Below, one piece after another: positions 17,777 to 26,846 of a stretch of 64,000 nucleotides of DNA; positions within the stretch are counted from its first letter, which is position 1; each line of letters starts with the position of its first letter. The stretch is from Moraxella oculi (lineage in GTDB: Bacteria; Pseudomonadota; Gammaproteobacteria; Pseudomonadales; Moraxellaceae). The stretch spans positions 1 to 64,000 of the forward strand of contig NZ_JAMBAQ010000002.1 of the NCBI RefSeq assembly GCF_023336735.1, given 5' to 3'. Made by a program: the position numbers and the translations under genes. A model generated the notes under the pieces. It had not been told where the DNA came from. It worked only from the letters and a program-made list of their open reading frames with translations, and searched no databases.

Positions 17777-17810
17777 AAAAAAGGTCTTTAGTTAATCTAA
17801 AGACCTTTTT
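17777..17810 (-). terminator. Terminator of the porin-porin-peptidase operon
   Basis: AAAAGGTCTTTA (17779-17790) pairs with TAAAGACCTTTT around a short loop. Read on the minus strand it follows the peptidase stop and ends in a T-run; the A/T flanks would let it work in both directions. Confidence 0.85.
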
Positions 17811-17823
17811 GAATGATGATGGC

Positions 17824-20424
17824 TTACTTGTTGACTTTTTCTTTTTGTTGCTTTTGACGCTCAGCTTTCGCCGCATCTTCAGCACGCCATTTGGCCGTCT
17901 TCATTTCATCTGCTGTTGGGCGTTTTTCAAGATTTGGTACGCTCTTAACCCCCAGCTCTTTGAATGCAAAAGCAATCGTCATCAATTCGTTGTTTTTACG
18001 CTCAGCATAGATATTTGAACTGTGACCATGGTTCTCAGATGCATATAACAATGCTGGATGACCGCAACTTTCAATCTCTTGAAGTTTCGCCACAAACTTA
18101 TAAGAGTGCGATGGTACGACACGGTCATCTCGTTTTGATGTTTGAACCAAGGTTGATGGATAGCATGTGCCAGACTTTAAGTTGTGATAAGGCGAATAGC
18201 TCATCAAGACATCATAAACATGACGACCTTCAGATGGCACGCCATACTCCTCCATCCAGTATTGGGTGATGCCCATATCTGCCTGACGAAGCTGATCTAG
18301 TACTGCGACTTGTGGCAATGCTACTCGGTATTTTTCTGGATGTCGAACCATTGCTGCTCCGACCAAAAGACCGCCATTTGATCCACCCATGATGCCCAGA
18401 TGATCAGGATCGGCATAGCCTGCTTGGTTGAGGTAATCGGCTGCTGCGGCGAAATCATCATAGCCTGTCAAGCGATTGGTGTATTTTGCGGCATTTTGCC
18501 ACTCTTCGCCGTACTCACCACCACCACGAATGAAGGCATGAGCCCATACGCCGCCATTTTCTAGCCAAGCGGTATTTGCAGGGAAGCCGAATGCTTGATC
18601 ATAAATGACGCCATAACCACCGTAGCCATACAGTATGGTTGGGTTTTTGCCATCTAAGACGATGCCTTTTTTGTAGCTGATGTTCATTGGAACTTTTGTG
18701 CCGTCATAAGAGGTATAAAATACCACTTTGCTTTCGTATTGAGTTTCATCAAAAGGCACCAAGTCGGAACGACGAATATCTAAATACTCATCTTTGGCAA
18801 TGCTGTACTTATATTCTGTCTGAGGGAAAGTGGGATTTTCAAAAGAGAATTTGATGTAGTTTTCATTCGCTTCTGGATCGTCGTCTTTGTTTTTATCCTT
18901 GTCTTTATCAGACTCTTTGCCCACAACATTGCCAGAAAGGTCAGAAATATATCCAGCACCTTGTGGCGGAGTTAGATCTTTTAAGAACTTTCCTGTGGTG
19001 GCATCTACCAGTTTTAGACGGCTGACCCCATCTTTGAGATAGGTAACCAAGAAATAGCCATCACCCTCTTCGTGATAATAGGCATCACGCATTAAGTCTA
19101 AGTCTTCTGGAGTGGTAACCACAACTTCTCGTTTTTTAAGATTATCCAGGTTGGTTTTGATGATTTCACCTTTGCGATTATTCTCGCCACTGATGAGCCA
19201 AACATCACGAGTTTTGTCATCAAAGTGAACCAATTCAGCTAAGACATTGTTATTAAATGCAATTTTATAGCGAATGGCTTCATCAAAGAATTTGGGGTTA
19301 TGCAGGCGATAGATGTCTCCTGTTTTGCGATCTTTGATAAAGGCGGTGTTTGTACCGAAGGCTATGGCGTTCATGACTAGATAACGATCATCATCACCTT
19401 CAAAAGAGATACCAGTAACTGCACTGCCTCCGAGATGTAAGTAGCTGACTTCAATAGGATCATTAAAGCGCTCTTTGCCAATATCACGACGATAAATGGC
19501 AAGTTGTGGAGAGTTGCCTACATAAAACAAAGTGTCATCATCCAGCCATGTGGCTTTCATGATGTCTCGTCTAATGTTTTTGATGACAGGCGTAGCAAGC
19601 TTGCCTGTGCGAGTATCAATGACATGTAAATATCTTGGGTCAATGTCAGCAGAGCCTGAGCGGACGAAGAAAGAGATGTAGCTGCCATCTTTACTCACTT
19701 TGACACCACGAATGTCGGCTTTGCCGTTTGGTTCGGCCTTGCCATCTGGTGAGATGTTTGCTTCATTAAGCAGCTCGGTACGAGTGCCGTCTGGTGCAAT
19801 TTTCTCAATGCGATCATAGCCGTCCGCATGACGATAGTAACGGATTTCACCGATGCCATCACGATTGGTGTGACTGATGGTGTGCTCGACGCCTTTTAAG
19901 GCTTCGTAGTTGCGTTTTAATTGTTCATAGAAAGGTGAGTCTTTGACATATTCTGTGGACAGTGCATTTTGAGCATTGACCCAGTCATTGACCTCACTAG
20001 ATACTTTTGGCTGAACGGTTTGTAGGTATTTGGTGGTTCTGGCTTCAAGTGGATGATCGTCCTCAAAACGAGTGCCGATCATGTTGCGTTGGCGGTCATC
20101 ACTGGTCTCATTGGCGACATAAGCATCGATGTTGTCATACTCTTCTAGCCAACGATATTTATCGACAATCGTGCCACCGATATAGTGATCAATGCCATCA
20201 TCGGGAATGTTTTGAGTGTTGTCATATCGTGCGTTTTTGATGTCCGCTGTATTGGCAGACATGCCAAATTCACCGCTTAAAAATGGATCGTAGCTGTCTT
20301 GGTGTACACGAGTTTTTGGATAATGTAATTTGTCTTTATTGTCGCTGCCATCATCGGCATATGCCGCTGTCATGCAGACAGACGATGCTACTGCCAATGC
20401 CAGTGAGGTAAGTTTTAGTTTCAT
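17824..20424 (-). CDS. Secreted prolyl oligopeptidase family (S9A) serine peptidase
   Basis: The 866-residue product starts with a Sec signal peptide (MKLKLTSLALAVASS, cleavage near AYA-DDG) and is therefore periplasmic or secreted. The first two thirds form the predicted beta-propeller that restricts substrates to peptides. The alpha/beta-hydrolase domain follows with YGYGGYGV, the nucleophile elbow GGSNGGLLVG (Ser near residue 681), SKRDDRVVPSHS (Asp near 767) and ENHGHSS (His near 800). A low-complexity charged insertion of Lys and Asp (around residues 508-518) interrupts the propeller. It is longer than typical cytosolic prolyl oligopeptidases. It lies downstream of two porin genes on the same strand, 84 bases after the second, with a hairpin between, so porins and peptidase may be one operon that takes up and degrades peptides. 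Confidence 0.92.
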   Translation of the reverse strand: MKLKLTSLALAVASSVCMTAAYADDGSDNKDKLHYPKTRVHQDSYDPFLSGEFGMSANTADIKNARYDNTQNIPDDGIDHYIGGTIVDKYRWLEEYDNIDAYVANETSDDRQRNMIGTRFEDDHPLEARTTKYLQTVQPKVSSEVNDWVNAQNALSTEYVKDSPFYEQLKRNYEALKGVEHTISHTNRDGIGEIRYYRHADGYDRIEKIAPDGTRTELLNEANISPDGKAEPNGKADIRGVKVSKDGSYISFFVRSGSADIDPRYLHVIDTRTGKLATPVIKNIRRDIMKATWLDDDTLFYVGNSPQLAIYRRDIGKERFNDPIEVSYLHLGGSAVTGISFEGDDDRYLVMNAIAFGTNTAFIKDRKTGDIYRLHNPKFFDEAIRYKIAFNNNVLAELVHFDDKTRDVWLISGENNRKGEIIKTNLDNLKKREVVVTTPEDLDLMRDAYYHEEGDGYFLVTYLKDGVSRLKLVDATTGKFLKDLTPPQGAGYISDLSGNVVGKESDKDKDKNKDDDPEANENYIKFSFENPTFPQTEYKYSIAKDEYLDIRRSDLVPFDETQYESKVVFYTSYDGTKVPMNISYKKGIVLDGKNPTILYGYGGYGVIYDQAFGFPANTAWLENGGVWAHAFIRGGGEYGEEWQNAAKYTNRLTGYDDFAAAADYLNQAGYADPDHLGIMGGSNGGLLVGAAMVRHPEKYRVALPQVAVLDQLRQADMGITQYWMEEYGVPSEGRHVYDVLMSYSPYHNLKSGTCYPSTLVQTSKRDDRVVPSHSYKFVAKLQEIESCGHPALLYASENHGHSSNIYAERKNNELMTIAFAFKELGVKSVPNLEKRPTADEMKTAKWRAEDAAKAERQKQQKEKVNK

Positions 20425-20453
20425 ATGGTATCCTGTTTATGATTGTATTGCCA

Positions 20454-20482
20454 CAGATGGATTGAATTGCTCAATCCATCTG
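20454..20482 (-). repeat. Intercistronic perfect hairpin between porin and peptidase genes
   Basis: CAGATGGATTGA and TCAATCCATCTG form a perfect 12-bp stem around a 5-base ATTGC loop. It has no T-tract on the minus strand, so it is not a normal terminator. It begins 27 bases after the porin stop codon and could protect the upstream porin mRNA from 3' exonucleases, reducing expression of the peptidase relative to the porins. Confidence 0.7.
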
Positions 20483-20508
20483 AACATCCATTAAGTGGCC
20501 GTATTGGT

Positions 20509-21774
20509 TTAGAAATTAAACACAACGCCAGCACGGATATTATCATCGCTGATTTTGCTGGTGTTGGTTGAGCCTAATTTAAATTTTGTTAATTCGGTGT
20601 CGTAGCGACCATAGATGCGAACATTTGGGCGAGCCATGTAGTCTAGCTGCACATAAGCTTCTTTGGTATTGGCTTTATCATACAGATATTTCTCTTCGGC
20701 ATCGACATAGGAAAGTATTTGTAGTCCGCCTGTCTGCTGACCGATTGTATTTAAGGCATTGGCATCATTGCTTAGTGGTGTCGCACCTTTTTTCAGCTTA
20801 GTCTCTGCCTTTTTAGTGCCGTAGCCTGCACTGACTTGAAAGATTGGGTTGATGTCATAGGCGACTTTCACACCCAAATAATCAGTATCTCGCTTATCCA
20901 GTGGGGTAAACTTGCTTTCAGACATGGTTTCTTGTTTGCGACCAATATCAGTAGCTACCAAGAATTTGCCTGCTTGATACTCCAATGATGCTGCCAAACC
21001 GTCTGTCTTACTAGGATAGCGGTTTAGGGTGTTTTGATTGGCTTTCCAGGTATCTCCATCAATGCCAGTTTCAGGATTGTAATCACTGTGTGTGTATCCT
21101 GCCGCCACTCTTAGCGTTTGACCTTCTGCCACTGGGAAGCGATAGCTTGCTGATGCCCCATAGCCTGATTTTACAGCACCGTTGTTTTCTTTGGTAACAT
21201 CATTATAGCCTGCAAGACTGTAATAAGCACTGGCTTGTAAGCCCTTGATGCCATAGTAATCAAAGCGTAAGGCACTGGTGCTAAAAATATCCAATGGGGT
21301 GTCTGTGCCTGTGCGATTGACATAGTTGGTGTGTAGATATTGACGACCTAGGCTGACAGCACCCACATTTTTTTTATCCAATGACAAGCTTGAATTGGAC
21401 AAATAAAAATTACTGCCTCTGATATAGCCAAGACCGATATTTCCTGTTGCACGCCAGTCGTTTGGCAGTTCTTGTGAGCCACGGAAGTCAATATAAGATA
21501 CGCCGTGATTTTGGCTTAGGCGAGGCTTTTTATCTGTGGTTGATAATTTGGTACCTGCTGGTTGTAATTCCGGATTTTTGACTATTTTGTTCATTGGGCT
21601 TTCAAGGGTGAATTGTCGGTCTTGCTTAGTGAGTTGAATATCAACTTGACCGCCAATATCTAAAGTCAAACCGTCTTTTTTGTATAGATTGTAAACAGCA
21701 TGGGCATTGGTAGCTACGATGGCAGTACCAATCAATAGGGCGATTTTGGTTAGCTTAAAAGTTGGAGTGTTCAT
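20509..21774 (-). CDS. Outer-membrane porin (second of a tandem pair)
   Basis: The 421-residue product begins with a Sec signal peptide (KIALLIGTAIVATNAHA) and then shows the alternating hydrophobic pattern of a general Gram-negative porin: LDIGGQVDIQLT, GVSYIDFRGSQELPND, AVSLGRQYLHTNYV (a typical porin strand before loop 3) and LRFDYYGIKGLQASAYYSLAGY. The C-terminus RAGVVFNF ends in Phe, the signal for the BAM complex. It would form a trimeric 16-strand diffusion channel; solute preference is unknown. It begins 21 bases downstream of the first porin gene, so the two are co-transcribed. The two porins share the fold but differ in sequence. Confidence 0.9.
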   Translation of the reverse strand: MNTPTFKLTKIALLIGTAIVATNAHAVYNLYKKDGLTLDIGGQVDIQLTKQDRQFTLESPMNKIVKNPELQPAGTKLSTTDKKPRLSQNHGVSYIDFRGSQELPNDWRATGNIGLGYIRGSNFYLSNSSLSLDKKNVGAVSLGRQYLHTNYVNRTGTDTPLDIFSTSALRFDYYGIKGLQASAYYSLAGYNDVTKENNGAVKSGYGASASYRFPVAEGQTLRVAAGYTHSDYNPETGIDGDTWKANQNTLNRYPSKTDGLAASLEYQAGKFLVATDIGRKQETMSESKFTPLDKRDTDYLGVKVAYDINPIFQVSAGYGTKKAETKLKKGATPLSNDANALNTIGQQTGGLQILSYVDAEEKYLYDKANTKEAYVQLDYMARPNVRIYGRYDTELTKFKLGSTNTSKISDDNIRAGVVFNF

Positions 21775-21795
21775 AAAAAATCCTTATTTAAAAAG

Positions 21796-23022
21796 TTAGA
21801 ATGAGAATGATGCACCAGTACTGAAGGTCAAATGATTACGATTACTGAATTCGCCTTCATCGGTATAGTTCTTAGTTTTTAGATTAGTGATGGAGCCTGT
21901 TAATGAAATGCCTTGATACAGCTGATAGGATAGTTCCGCACTGTAACGATCTTTCTTAACTTCATGGAAGAACAATGCTTCTTGATTGCCCTGAGGCTCT
22001 AATCTTTTTGACGATACCAATCTTTGCACTGGAGCAGGTGATTTGTTATCTGTCTGACTGCGTCCATAGCTGATGCTTCCTTGTAGACGTGGTGTGAACT
22101 CATAATTGACTTTGATGCCATAGGTATCTTTATCAACACCATGTGTTACGGCACCATTGTAAGTTTCATTTCTTTTACCATAGTCTAAGCCGACCGTCAA
22201 ATCGTTATGTTGAAAACTTACGCCAACCAAATACGCATTGGCTTTTTCAGAGGTGTTAAAATATGCAATTTGATCATGACCTTTGCTTTGGCTATAACCG
22301 CCTGCCAAGCTTAGGGTTTTGCGTGGAGCGAATTCAAAATCGTATTTGGCAGCGATACCATTGCTGTCATGCCAGCCTGTCTTCGTATTGTCATTGATGT
22401 CGGCAGACTGGCTAAACATATGATAAGCAGATAGCGTAAGGCGAGGTATGCCCATGTATCGACCGTTGATGTTTGTGCCGCCATCGGTTAGGGTATTTAC
22501 GATGCCAATGTCAGTTTGGCTAACACCCAGACCATTGTTCTGACCACCGATGGTAATGCGACCTTTTTCACCGTAGGTGCCAAAGTCAAGCCATGCACCC
22601 CAGTAAGCACCCCAGTTATTGACATAACCTTCACCAGCTTCTATGACAACAGAGGCGTTGGCAGTCATTTTTGGCGTGATTCTTTGCTTGGCACTGACTC
22701 CCAGCATTGTCCAGTTAACACCATCAAGTCTGAGTTGTTCATCGCTGTCTTTACGATCTTGATTCATCAGTACATCAGCGAGGGTGCCATTGTTACCAAA
22801 GATTTTTGGATCGCCATAAGTATAATTAAACTTATCATATTCTGTGGTTAATCTTGGATTGGCACTGCCATGTATGCTTAAATTCAGGCCGTTTTTAACT
22901 GCAGGTATCTCAAAGGTTGCTGCCGATGCGGTCGTCGCCAACATCATTGTTAGTATTGATAACGACAGTGCCTGGCATGACTGCCTTTTAGGTAGGCGTT
23001 TGGTAGGGGTTAGCTTATTCAT
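21796..23022 (-). CDS. Outer-membrane porin (first of a tandem pair)
   Basis: The 408-residue product has a signal peptide with a hydrophobic core (LSLSILTMMLATTASA) followed by the mature porin starting ATFEIPAVKN. Strand-like repeats, the GRITIGGQNNGLGV segment before the constriction-loop region, and the final STGASFSF with C-terminal Phe are typical of a beta-barrel porin. I chose ATG 23022 (MNKLTPTKR), which fits the basic n-region and has AAGGAG upstream, though 12 bases away. An extension to 23091 would be an unusual leader. The gene is first in the operon, behind a strong promoter (23197-23225) and a long structured 5' leader. Confidence 0.88.
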   Translation of the reverse strand: MNKLTPTKRLPKRQSCQALSLSILTMMLATTASAATFEIPAVKNGLNLSIHGSANPRLTTEYDKFNYTYGDPKIFGNNGTLADVLMNQDRKDSDEQLRLDGVNWTMLGVSAKQRITPKMTANASVVIEAGEGYVNNWGAYWGAWLDFGTYGEKGRITIGGQNNGLGVSQTDIGIVNTLTDGGTNINGRYMGIPRLTLSAYHMFSQSADINDNTKTGWHDSNGIAAKYDFEFAPRKTLSLAGGYSQSKGHDQIAYFNTSEKANAYLVGVSFQHNDLTVGLDYGKRNETYNGAVTHGVDKDTYGIKVNYEFTPRLQGSISYGRSQTDNKSPAPVQRLVSSKRLEPQGNQEALFFHEVKKDRYSAELSYQLYQGISLTGSITNLKTKNYTDEGEFSNRNHLTFSTGASFSF

Positions 23023-23147
23023 GAAAAACGGGTTCTCCTTAACATTGGATTCGACCCAGCCAATCCATTCATCGTATTGTACTAAAAACAAACAAATGGC
23101 TTACTAGGACTTAGCTGGCTATTGATGTCATGTTTATAACATATATA

Positions 23148-23190
23148 ACTAAATTTTATCATATGTAAAAAAATGATACAAAAATTTAGT
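23148..23190 (-). promoter_or_regulatory. 5'-terminal stem-loop of the porin mRNA
   Basis: ACTAAATTT...ATCAT pairs with ATGAT...AAATTTAGT, about 15 bp with a 3-base bulge and a 10-base loop. Its outer edge (23190) coincides with the predicted transcription start, so the porin mRNA would begin with this hairpin. The E. coli ompA leader is a known case where such a structure stabilises the mRNA. Confidence 0.6.
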
Positions 23191-23196
23191 CTTAGT

Positions 23197-23225
23197 AGAA
23201 TAATAGCAATGTTTGTTATTGTCAA
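23197..23225 (-). promoter_or_regulatory. Porin operon promoter
   Basis: On the minus strand TTGACA (23225-23220) and TATTCT (23202-23197) are separated by exactly 17 bases, a near-consensus sigma-70 promoter. Transcription should start near 23190, leaving a leader of about 168 bases. Confidence 0.8.
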
Positions 23226-23388
23226 GTATGTCATATGTATTTTATTGAAATTATTTTTTGTTAAGGTTATCTTGTTTCAATGCGTGTCTTTATGGTGGAA
23301 CCTTTTTGAAAAAATGGGCTGCTGTCTTAAATATGATGACTAATCACCCATTTTTTTTGGTGCTTGATGTGTCTGATTGAAGATGGGG

Positions 23389-23423
23389 TAAAAAAGCCAC
23401 AAAAGTTTGCTGAACTTTTGTGG
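23389..23423 (-). terminator. purK intrinsic terminator
   Basis: CCACAAAAGTT (23397-23407) pairs perfectly with AACTTTTGTGG (23413-23423) around TGCTG. On the minus strand it is followed by GCTTTTTTACC, a proper T-run, about 20 bases after the purK stop. Confidence 0.88.
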
Positions 23424-23442
23424 TAAAAATGTGATTAGAGGT

Positions 23443-24558
23443 TTATAAACCCAATCTGTTTGGCAGGCACTCAATCGCTTGATTAACGGTATCATTGAGC
23501 AATTCATCACCTGTCATGATGGTGATATGCCCAATCTTTCTTCCTGCTCTTTCTTCTTTGTGGTAATGATGAAAATGCACGCCAGAAATGGCAAGGAGTT
23601 GGCTGGGGTCTGGAAATTGACCAATGATGTTGATCATGACAGATGGCTGTGTGATGTTGGTGCTACCTAGTGGTAATCCCGCCACTGCTCGAATATGATT
23701 CTCAAATTGACTACACACCGCCCCTTCAATTGTCCAGTGTCCAGAATTATGCACTCTGGGTGCGATTTCATTAGCGATCAAACCTGCGTCAGTGACGAAT
23801 AATTCTAAGGTCATCACGCCAACATAATCTAAATGCTCTAAGAGCTTTTTGATGTTTTGTTGGGCTTGCCAAGTTAGGTGGTCGCTGTTTGGTGCAGGAG
23901 CGACTGTCTTGACCAGTATGCCATTGCTGTGTGTATTTTCAACCAAAGGATAGTAGCGAATTTCACCTGTTTGCGATCGCACGGCGATGATTGAAACTTC
24001 TCGACTAAAATCAATAAAACCTTCGGCAATCAATGGGGCGATTTTCGTTGCTTCACCAAGTTCATCCCATGCAGTAATGATGTCATCAATCATCCTAATG
24101 ACGAATTGACCTTTGCCATCATAGCCACCACGAGAAGTCTTTAAGACGAGTGGTAAGCCGAGCTGTTGGCAGGCGTGTCTAAGTCCGTCCAAGTCATTAA
24201 CTGACAAAAATGGCACGGTGGTGATACCAAGCTCATTGAATAGATTTTTTTCGTTCAATCGGTCTTGGGCGATGAGTAATGCGTGCGAAGATGGAAATAG
24301 TTTGTGGTTTTTCTCAATATGATTGGCATGTTCAAGCGGTGTGTTTTCAAATTCTAGTGTGAATGTGTCGCACATGCTCTCAAAACGATCGGATTGAGTG
24401 CTTGTAAATACTTGACCTATCAAGCTGGCAGGACAGTTTGGTGAGTCTTCTAAAAAGACGGTCATAATGCCAAGGGGGCGGGCGGCATTGCCAAGCATTA
24501 AGCCTAATTGCCCACCACCAAAAATACCAATAGTACGAACAGGAGCAAGTGTGGTCAT
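23443..24558 (-). CDS. purK: 5-(carboxyamino)imidazole ribonucleotide synthase
   Basis: PurK uses ATP and bicarbonate to carboxylate AIR to N5-CAIR in purine synthesis. The 371-residue ATP-grasp protein shows the N-terminal loop IGIFGGGQLGLMLGNAA, the ATP-grasp segment LVLKTSRGGYDGKGQFV, FIDFSREVSIIAVR, YPLVENTHSNGIL and NEIAPRVHNSGHWTIEG with the metal ligands. It lies 91 bases behind purE on the same strand, the usual purEK arrangement, and is followed by a terminator. Confidence 0.97.
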   Translation of the reverse strand: MTTLAPVRTIGIFGGGQLGLMLGNAARPLGIMTVFLEDSPNCPASLIGQVFTSTQSDRFESMCDTFTLEFENTPLEHANHIEKNHKLFPSSHALLIAQDRLNEKNLFNELGITTVPFLSVNDLDGLRHACQQLGLPLVLKTSRGGYDGKGQFVIRMIDDIITAWDELGEATKIAPLIAEGFIDFSREVSIIAVRSQTGEIRYYPLVENTHSNGILVKTVAPAPNSDHLTWQAQQNIKKLLEHLDYVGVMTLELFVTDAGLIANEIAPRVHNSGHWTIEGAVCSQFENHIRAVAGLPLGSTNITQPSVMINIIGQFPDPSQLLAISGVHFHHYHKEERAGRKIGHITIMTGDELLNDTVNQAIECLPNRLGL

Positions 24559-24649
24559 AAGAAAGTTCTTTTAAGTGATTGAAAGTTAAGGGTTGTGATT
24601 GTTGGCAAATGACGAAATTGCAATAAATCTCACTCTTTTAGAAGGTGAT

Positions 24650-25183
24650 TTAGTCAATGATGCCAGGCGTTGGATTTTTTAAGATGTTTTGGGTTTGCTT
24701 CATGCGAAATGCGGCGATTTTTTCTGCCAGTTCGTCATCACAGATGGCGAGCATCTGTGCTGATAGTAGCCCAGCATTGTATGCACCTGCCACACCAATA
24801 GCGAGCGTACCTACGGCGACACCCTTTGGCATTTGTACGATGGATAATAGGCTATCCCAACCACTAAGCATGGAGGATTTGACAGGCACACCAAGCACTG
24901 GCAAATCAGTTTGGCTGGCACACATGCCTGGCAAATGAGCAGCACCACCCGCCCCTGCAATAATGACAGACAGGCCGCGTGATTTGGCGGACTTTGCGTA
25001 GTCAAACAATCGGTCGGGTGTGCGATGTGCCGACACAACTTCACATTCAAAAGGTATGCCAAAATCAGCCAGAACTTGTGCAGCGTGCTGCATGGTTTCC
25101 CAGTCGGATTGACTGCCCATGATGATGCCGACTTTGGCTGGGCCTTCTGGTGATGGAATTGGGGGTGGTAAAGTGCTTGACAT
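24650..25183 (-). CDS. purE: N5-carboxyaminoimidazole ribonucleotide mutase
   Basis: PurE moves the carboxyl group of N5-CAIR to C4 to make CAIR, directly after PurK. The 177-residue protein has the family core: [14 protein letters not shown] with the conserved Ser/Asp, [13 protein letters not shown] with the catalytic His, [11 protein letters not shown] and [10 protein letters not shown]. The Pro-rich N-terminus ([10 protein letters not shown]) is an extension compared with E. coli. It is the first gene of purE-purK. Confidence 0.97.
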   Translation of the reverse strand: MSSTLPPPIPSPEGPAKVGIIMGSQSDWETMQHAAQVLADFGIPFECEVVSAHRTPDRLFDYAKSAKSRGLSVIIAGAGGAAHLPGMCASQTDLPVLGVPVKSSMLSGWDSLLSIVQMPKGVAVGTLAIGVAGAYNAGLLSAQMLAICDDELAEKIAAFRMKQTQNILKNPTPGIID

Positions 25184-25256
25184 GATTTTATCCTATTAAA
25201 ACTTAGTATTATAGCAAATTTTGGTTAAGAATTTTAGTATTTTTATGGATTGAGTA

Positions 25257-26183
25257 TCACGAGCTTAAATACTGTGCAAAATTTTTTTGGTTTAGCTGTG
25301 GATTGTCAGTATCAAATTGATAGGCGGTCAAATGACCATCTTTACCTACTGAATAATCAACGCAGACGACTTGCCTTGACAGTGGTGTTGGCGTGCCATC
25401 TAGCCAGTAATGACCAATGAATATGGGCTTTTTGGTATCAATGTGATGCGTTAGCAGTTCTTTGGTGAGGTCTGTTGGGAGTTTTGATGGTAATCCATCG
25501 GCAAGTAATGTCTGGTTGATGGGTAGGTTTTGCCAATTTTTCATCCACCATTTGACTCGTGCTTTATTGCGTATGATGCCTGTTTTATCCCTCATGGCAT
25601 GCCCATGGGGCAGGGGGTATTCAATGCCTTTGAGTAGGCATTCGATGGCATGTTGTACTTTAGGGTCTTTTTCGGTCAGAAGGCGTATGGCGTCTTTGGT
25701 AAGTCTTTGGTTGGTTAAGATGGGTTTTAGGGTGTCCATGCTGTTTTTATCGTAGCAGGCGTGGACACAGATGCAGTCATGCAATTCAAGCCAAAGCGGC
25801 AGTTCACAAAAACGCTCAATCCAGTATTGATGCAGTGCTGTACCATCACCAACTTCATCAAGAAAGGCTCTGTGAGTGAAAAGATTTTTTTGGGTATGCG
25901 GTCTAAGATGCTTGCCATCATCACACAACAAAGTGTGGCCGATGGCATTGTACTCATGATTGCCCATCACGGCAAGTGCTTGATGGTTATCCAGCATGTC
26001 AAAAATGATGGCTAAGGCAGATAACTGCTGATGACCTCTGTCAATAAAATCACCGATAAAAATTGCTTGGTGATTTTTTGGGGCGATAAAGCTTGTGCCA
26101 TCATGACGATAGCCAAGTTGAATCAATAGTCCTTTAAGCTTGTCCGCCTGTCCGTGAATGTCGCCAATAATGTCATAAATCAT
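25257..26183 (-). CDS. Metallophosphoesterase (calcineurin-like)
   Basis: The 308-residue protein belongs to the calcineurin-like phosphoesterases, which use two metal ions. The metal-binding motifs are in order: GDIHGQ at residues 7-12, GDFIDRG near 44-50, GNHEYNAIGH near 75, and later IGHYWLDG supplying histidine ligands. The layout resembles protein phosphatase/ApaH/PrpE-type enzymes, but the substrate (diadenosine tetraphosphate, phosphoprotein or other) cannot be decided. It lies 73 bases upstream of purE on the same strand. Confidence 0.85.
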   Translation of the reverse strand: MIYDIIGDIHGQADKLKGLLIQLGYRHDGTSFIAPKNHQAIFIGDFIDRGHQQLSALAIIFDMLDNHQALAVMGNHEYNAIGHTLLCDDGKHLRPHTQKNLFTHRAFLDEVGDGTALHQYWIERFCELPLWLELHDCICVHACYDKNSMDTLKPILTNQRLTKDAIRLLTEKDPKVQHAIECLLKGIEYPLPHGHAMRDKTGIIRNKARVKWWMKNWQNLPINQTLLADGLPSKLPTDLTKELLTHHIDTKKPIFIGHYWLDGTPTPLSRQVVCVDYSVGKDGHLTAYQFDTDNPQLNQKNFAQYLSS

Positions 26184-26237
26184 GATGATGGTTAAAAGTT
26201 GGTCAAAAATAAGTCAGGTCTTTAAAATGGCTGGGTA

Positions 26238-26846
26238 TCAAAATCTTGGATGAAGTAAGGCATTGGCGAAATGCAAAATTAAAGAAGGTTCAATGGCAAG
26301 TGTTACCACAACACCAAAAGCCGCACCAAACAGATGTGCTGAGTGATTGGTGTTGCCTACTCCTCGGCGTTCGGCATAAATGCTATAAGTGACATACAAT
26401 AAAGCAAAGAGGATGGCAGGGATTGGTAGGATACCGAAGAAATACAGTGTCTGCCACGGTGCAAATAAAATAAAAGCAAACAACACCGCCGACACTGCAC
26501 CAGAAGCACCAAGGCTAAGATGGCGTGCATGATGCTTGTTTTGTAAGTATGTTGGAATGATGGCAAAGATGATGGCAAGAACATAAAAGCCAACGAAGCC
26601 CATTAAGCCAAACTTACTGATATAGAAGTTTTCAATCACTCGCCCAAAAAAATAGAGCGTCATCATATTAAAAAGCAAGTGCATGCCATCAGCATGGATA
26701 AAGCCGTGTGTGATGAAACGGTGGTATTGTTTGAATTTAGTGATGGAGATAGGATCGAAAATTAATCTTCCCATCAGTGAACGATCTTGCCATGCCAACA
26801 AGCTTATGATGACGGTAATGATGATAAGGACTGTGGTGTGATTCAT
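26238..26846 (-). CDS. Rhomboid-family intramembrane serine protease
   Basis: Rhomboids cut transmembrane segments of other proteins inside the membrane. The product has six likely membrane helices; FITHGFIHADGMHLLFNM contains the conserved His and Asn side, LGASGAVSAVL holds the catalytic Ser, and NHSAHLFGAAFG holds the catalytic His. I chose ATG 26846 (MNHTTVLIII, 202 residues) because the first helix starts there. In-frame ATGs at 26855 and 27014 exist; the longest form would add a Cys/His-rich segment unlike the family. No good ribosome site is visible for any of them, so the start is uncertain. Confidence 0.85.
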   Translation of the reverse strand: MNHTTVLIIITVIISLLAWQDRSLMGRLIFDPISITKFKQYHRFITHGFIHADGMHLLFNMMTLYFFGRVIENFYISKFGLMGFVGFYVLAIIFAIIPTYLQNKHHARHLSLGASGAVSAVLFAFILFAPWQTLYFFGILPIPAILFALLYVTYSIYAERRGVGNTNHSAHLFGAAFGVVVTLAIEPSLILHFANALLHPRF

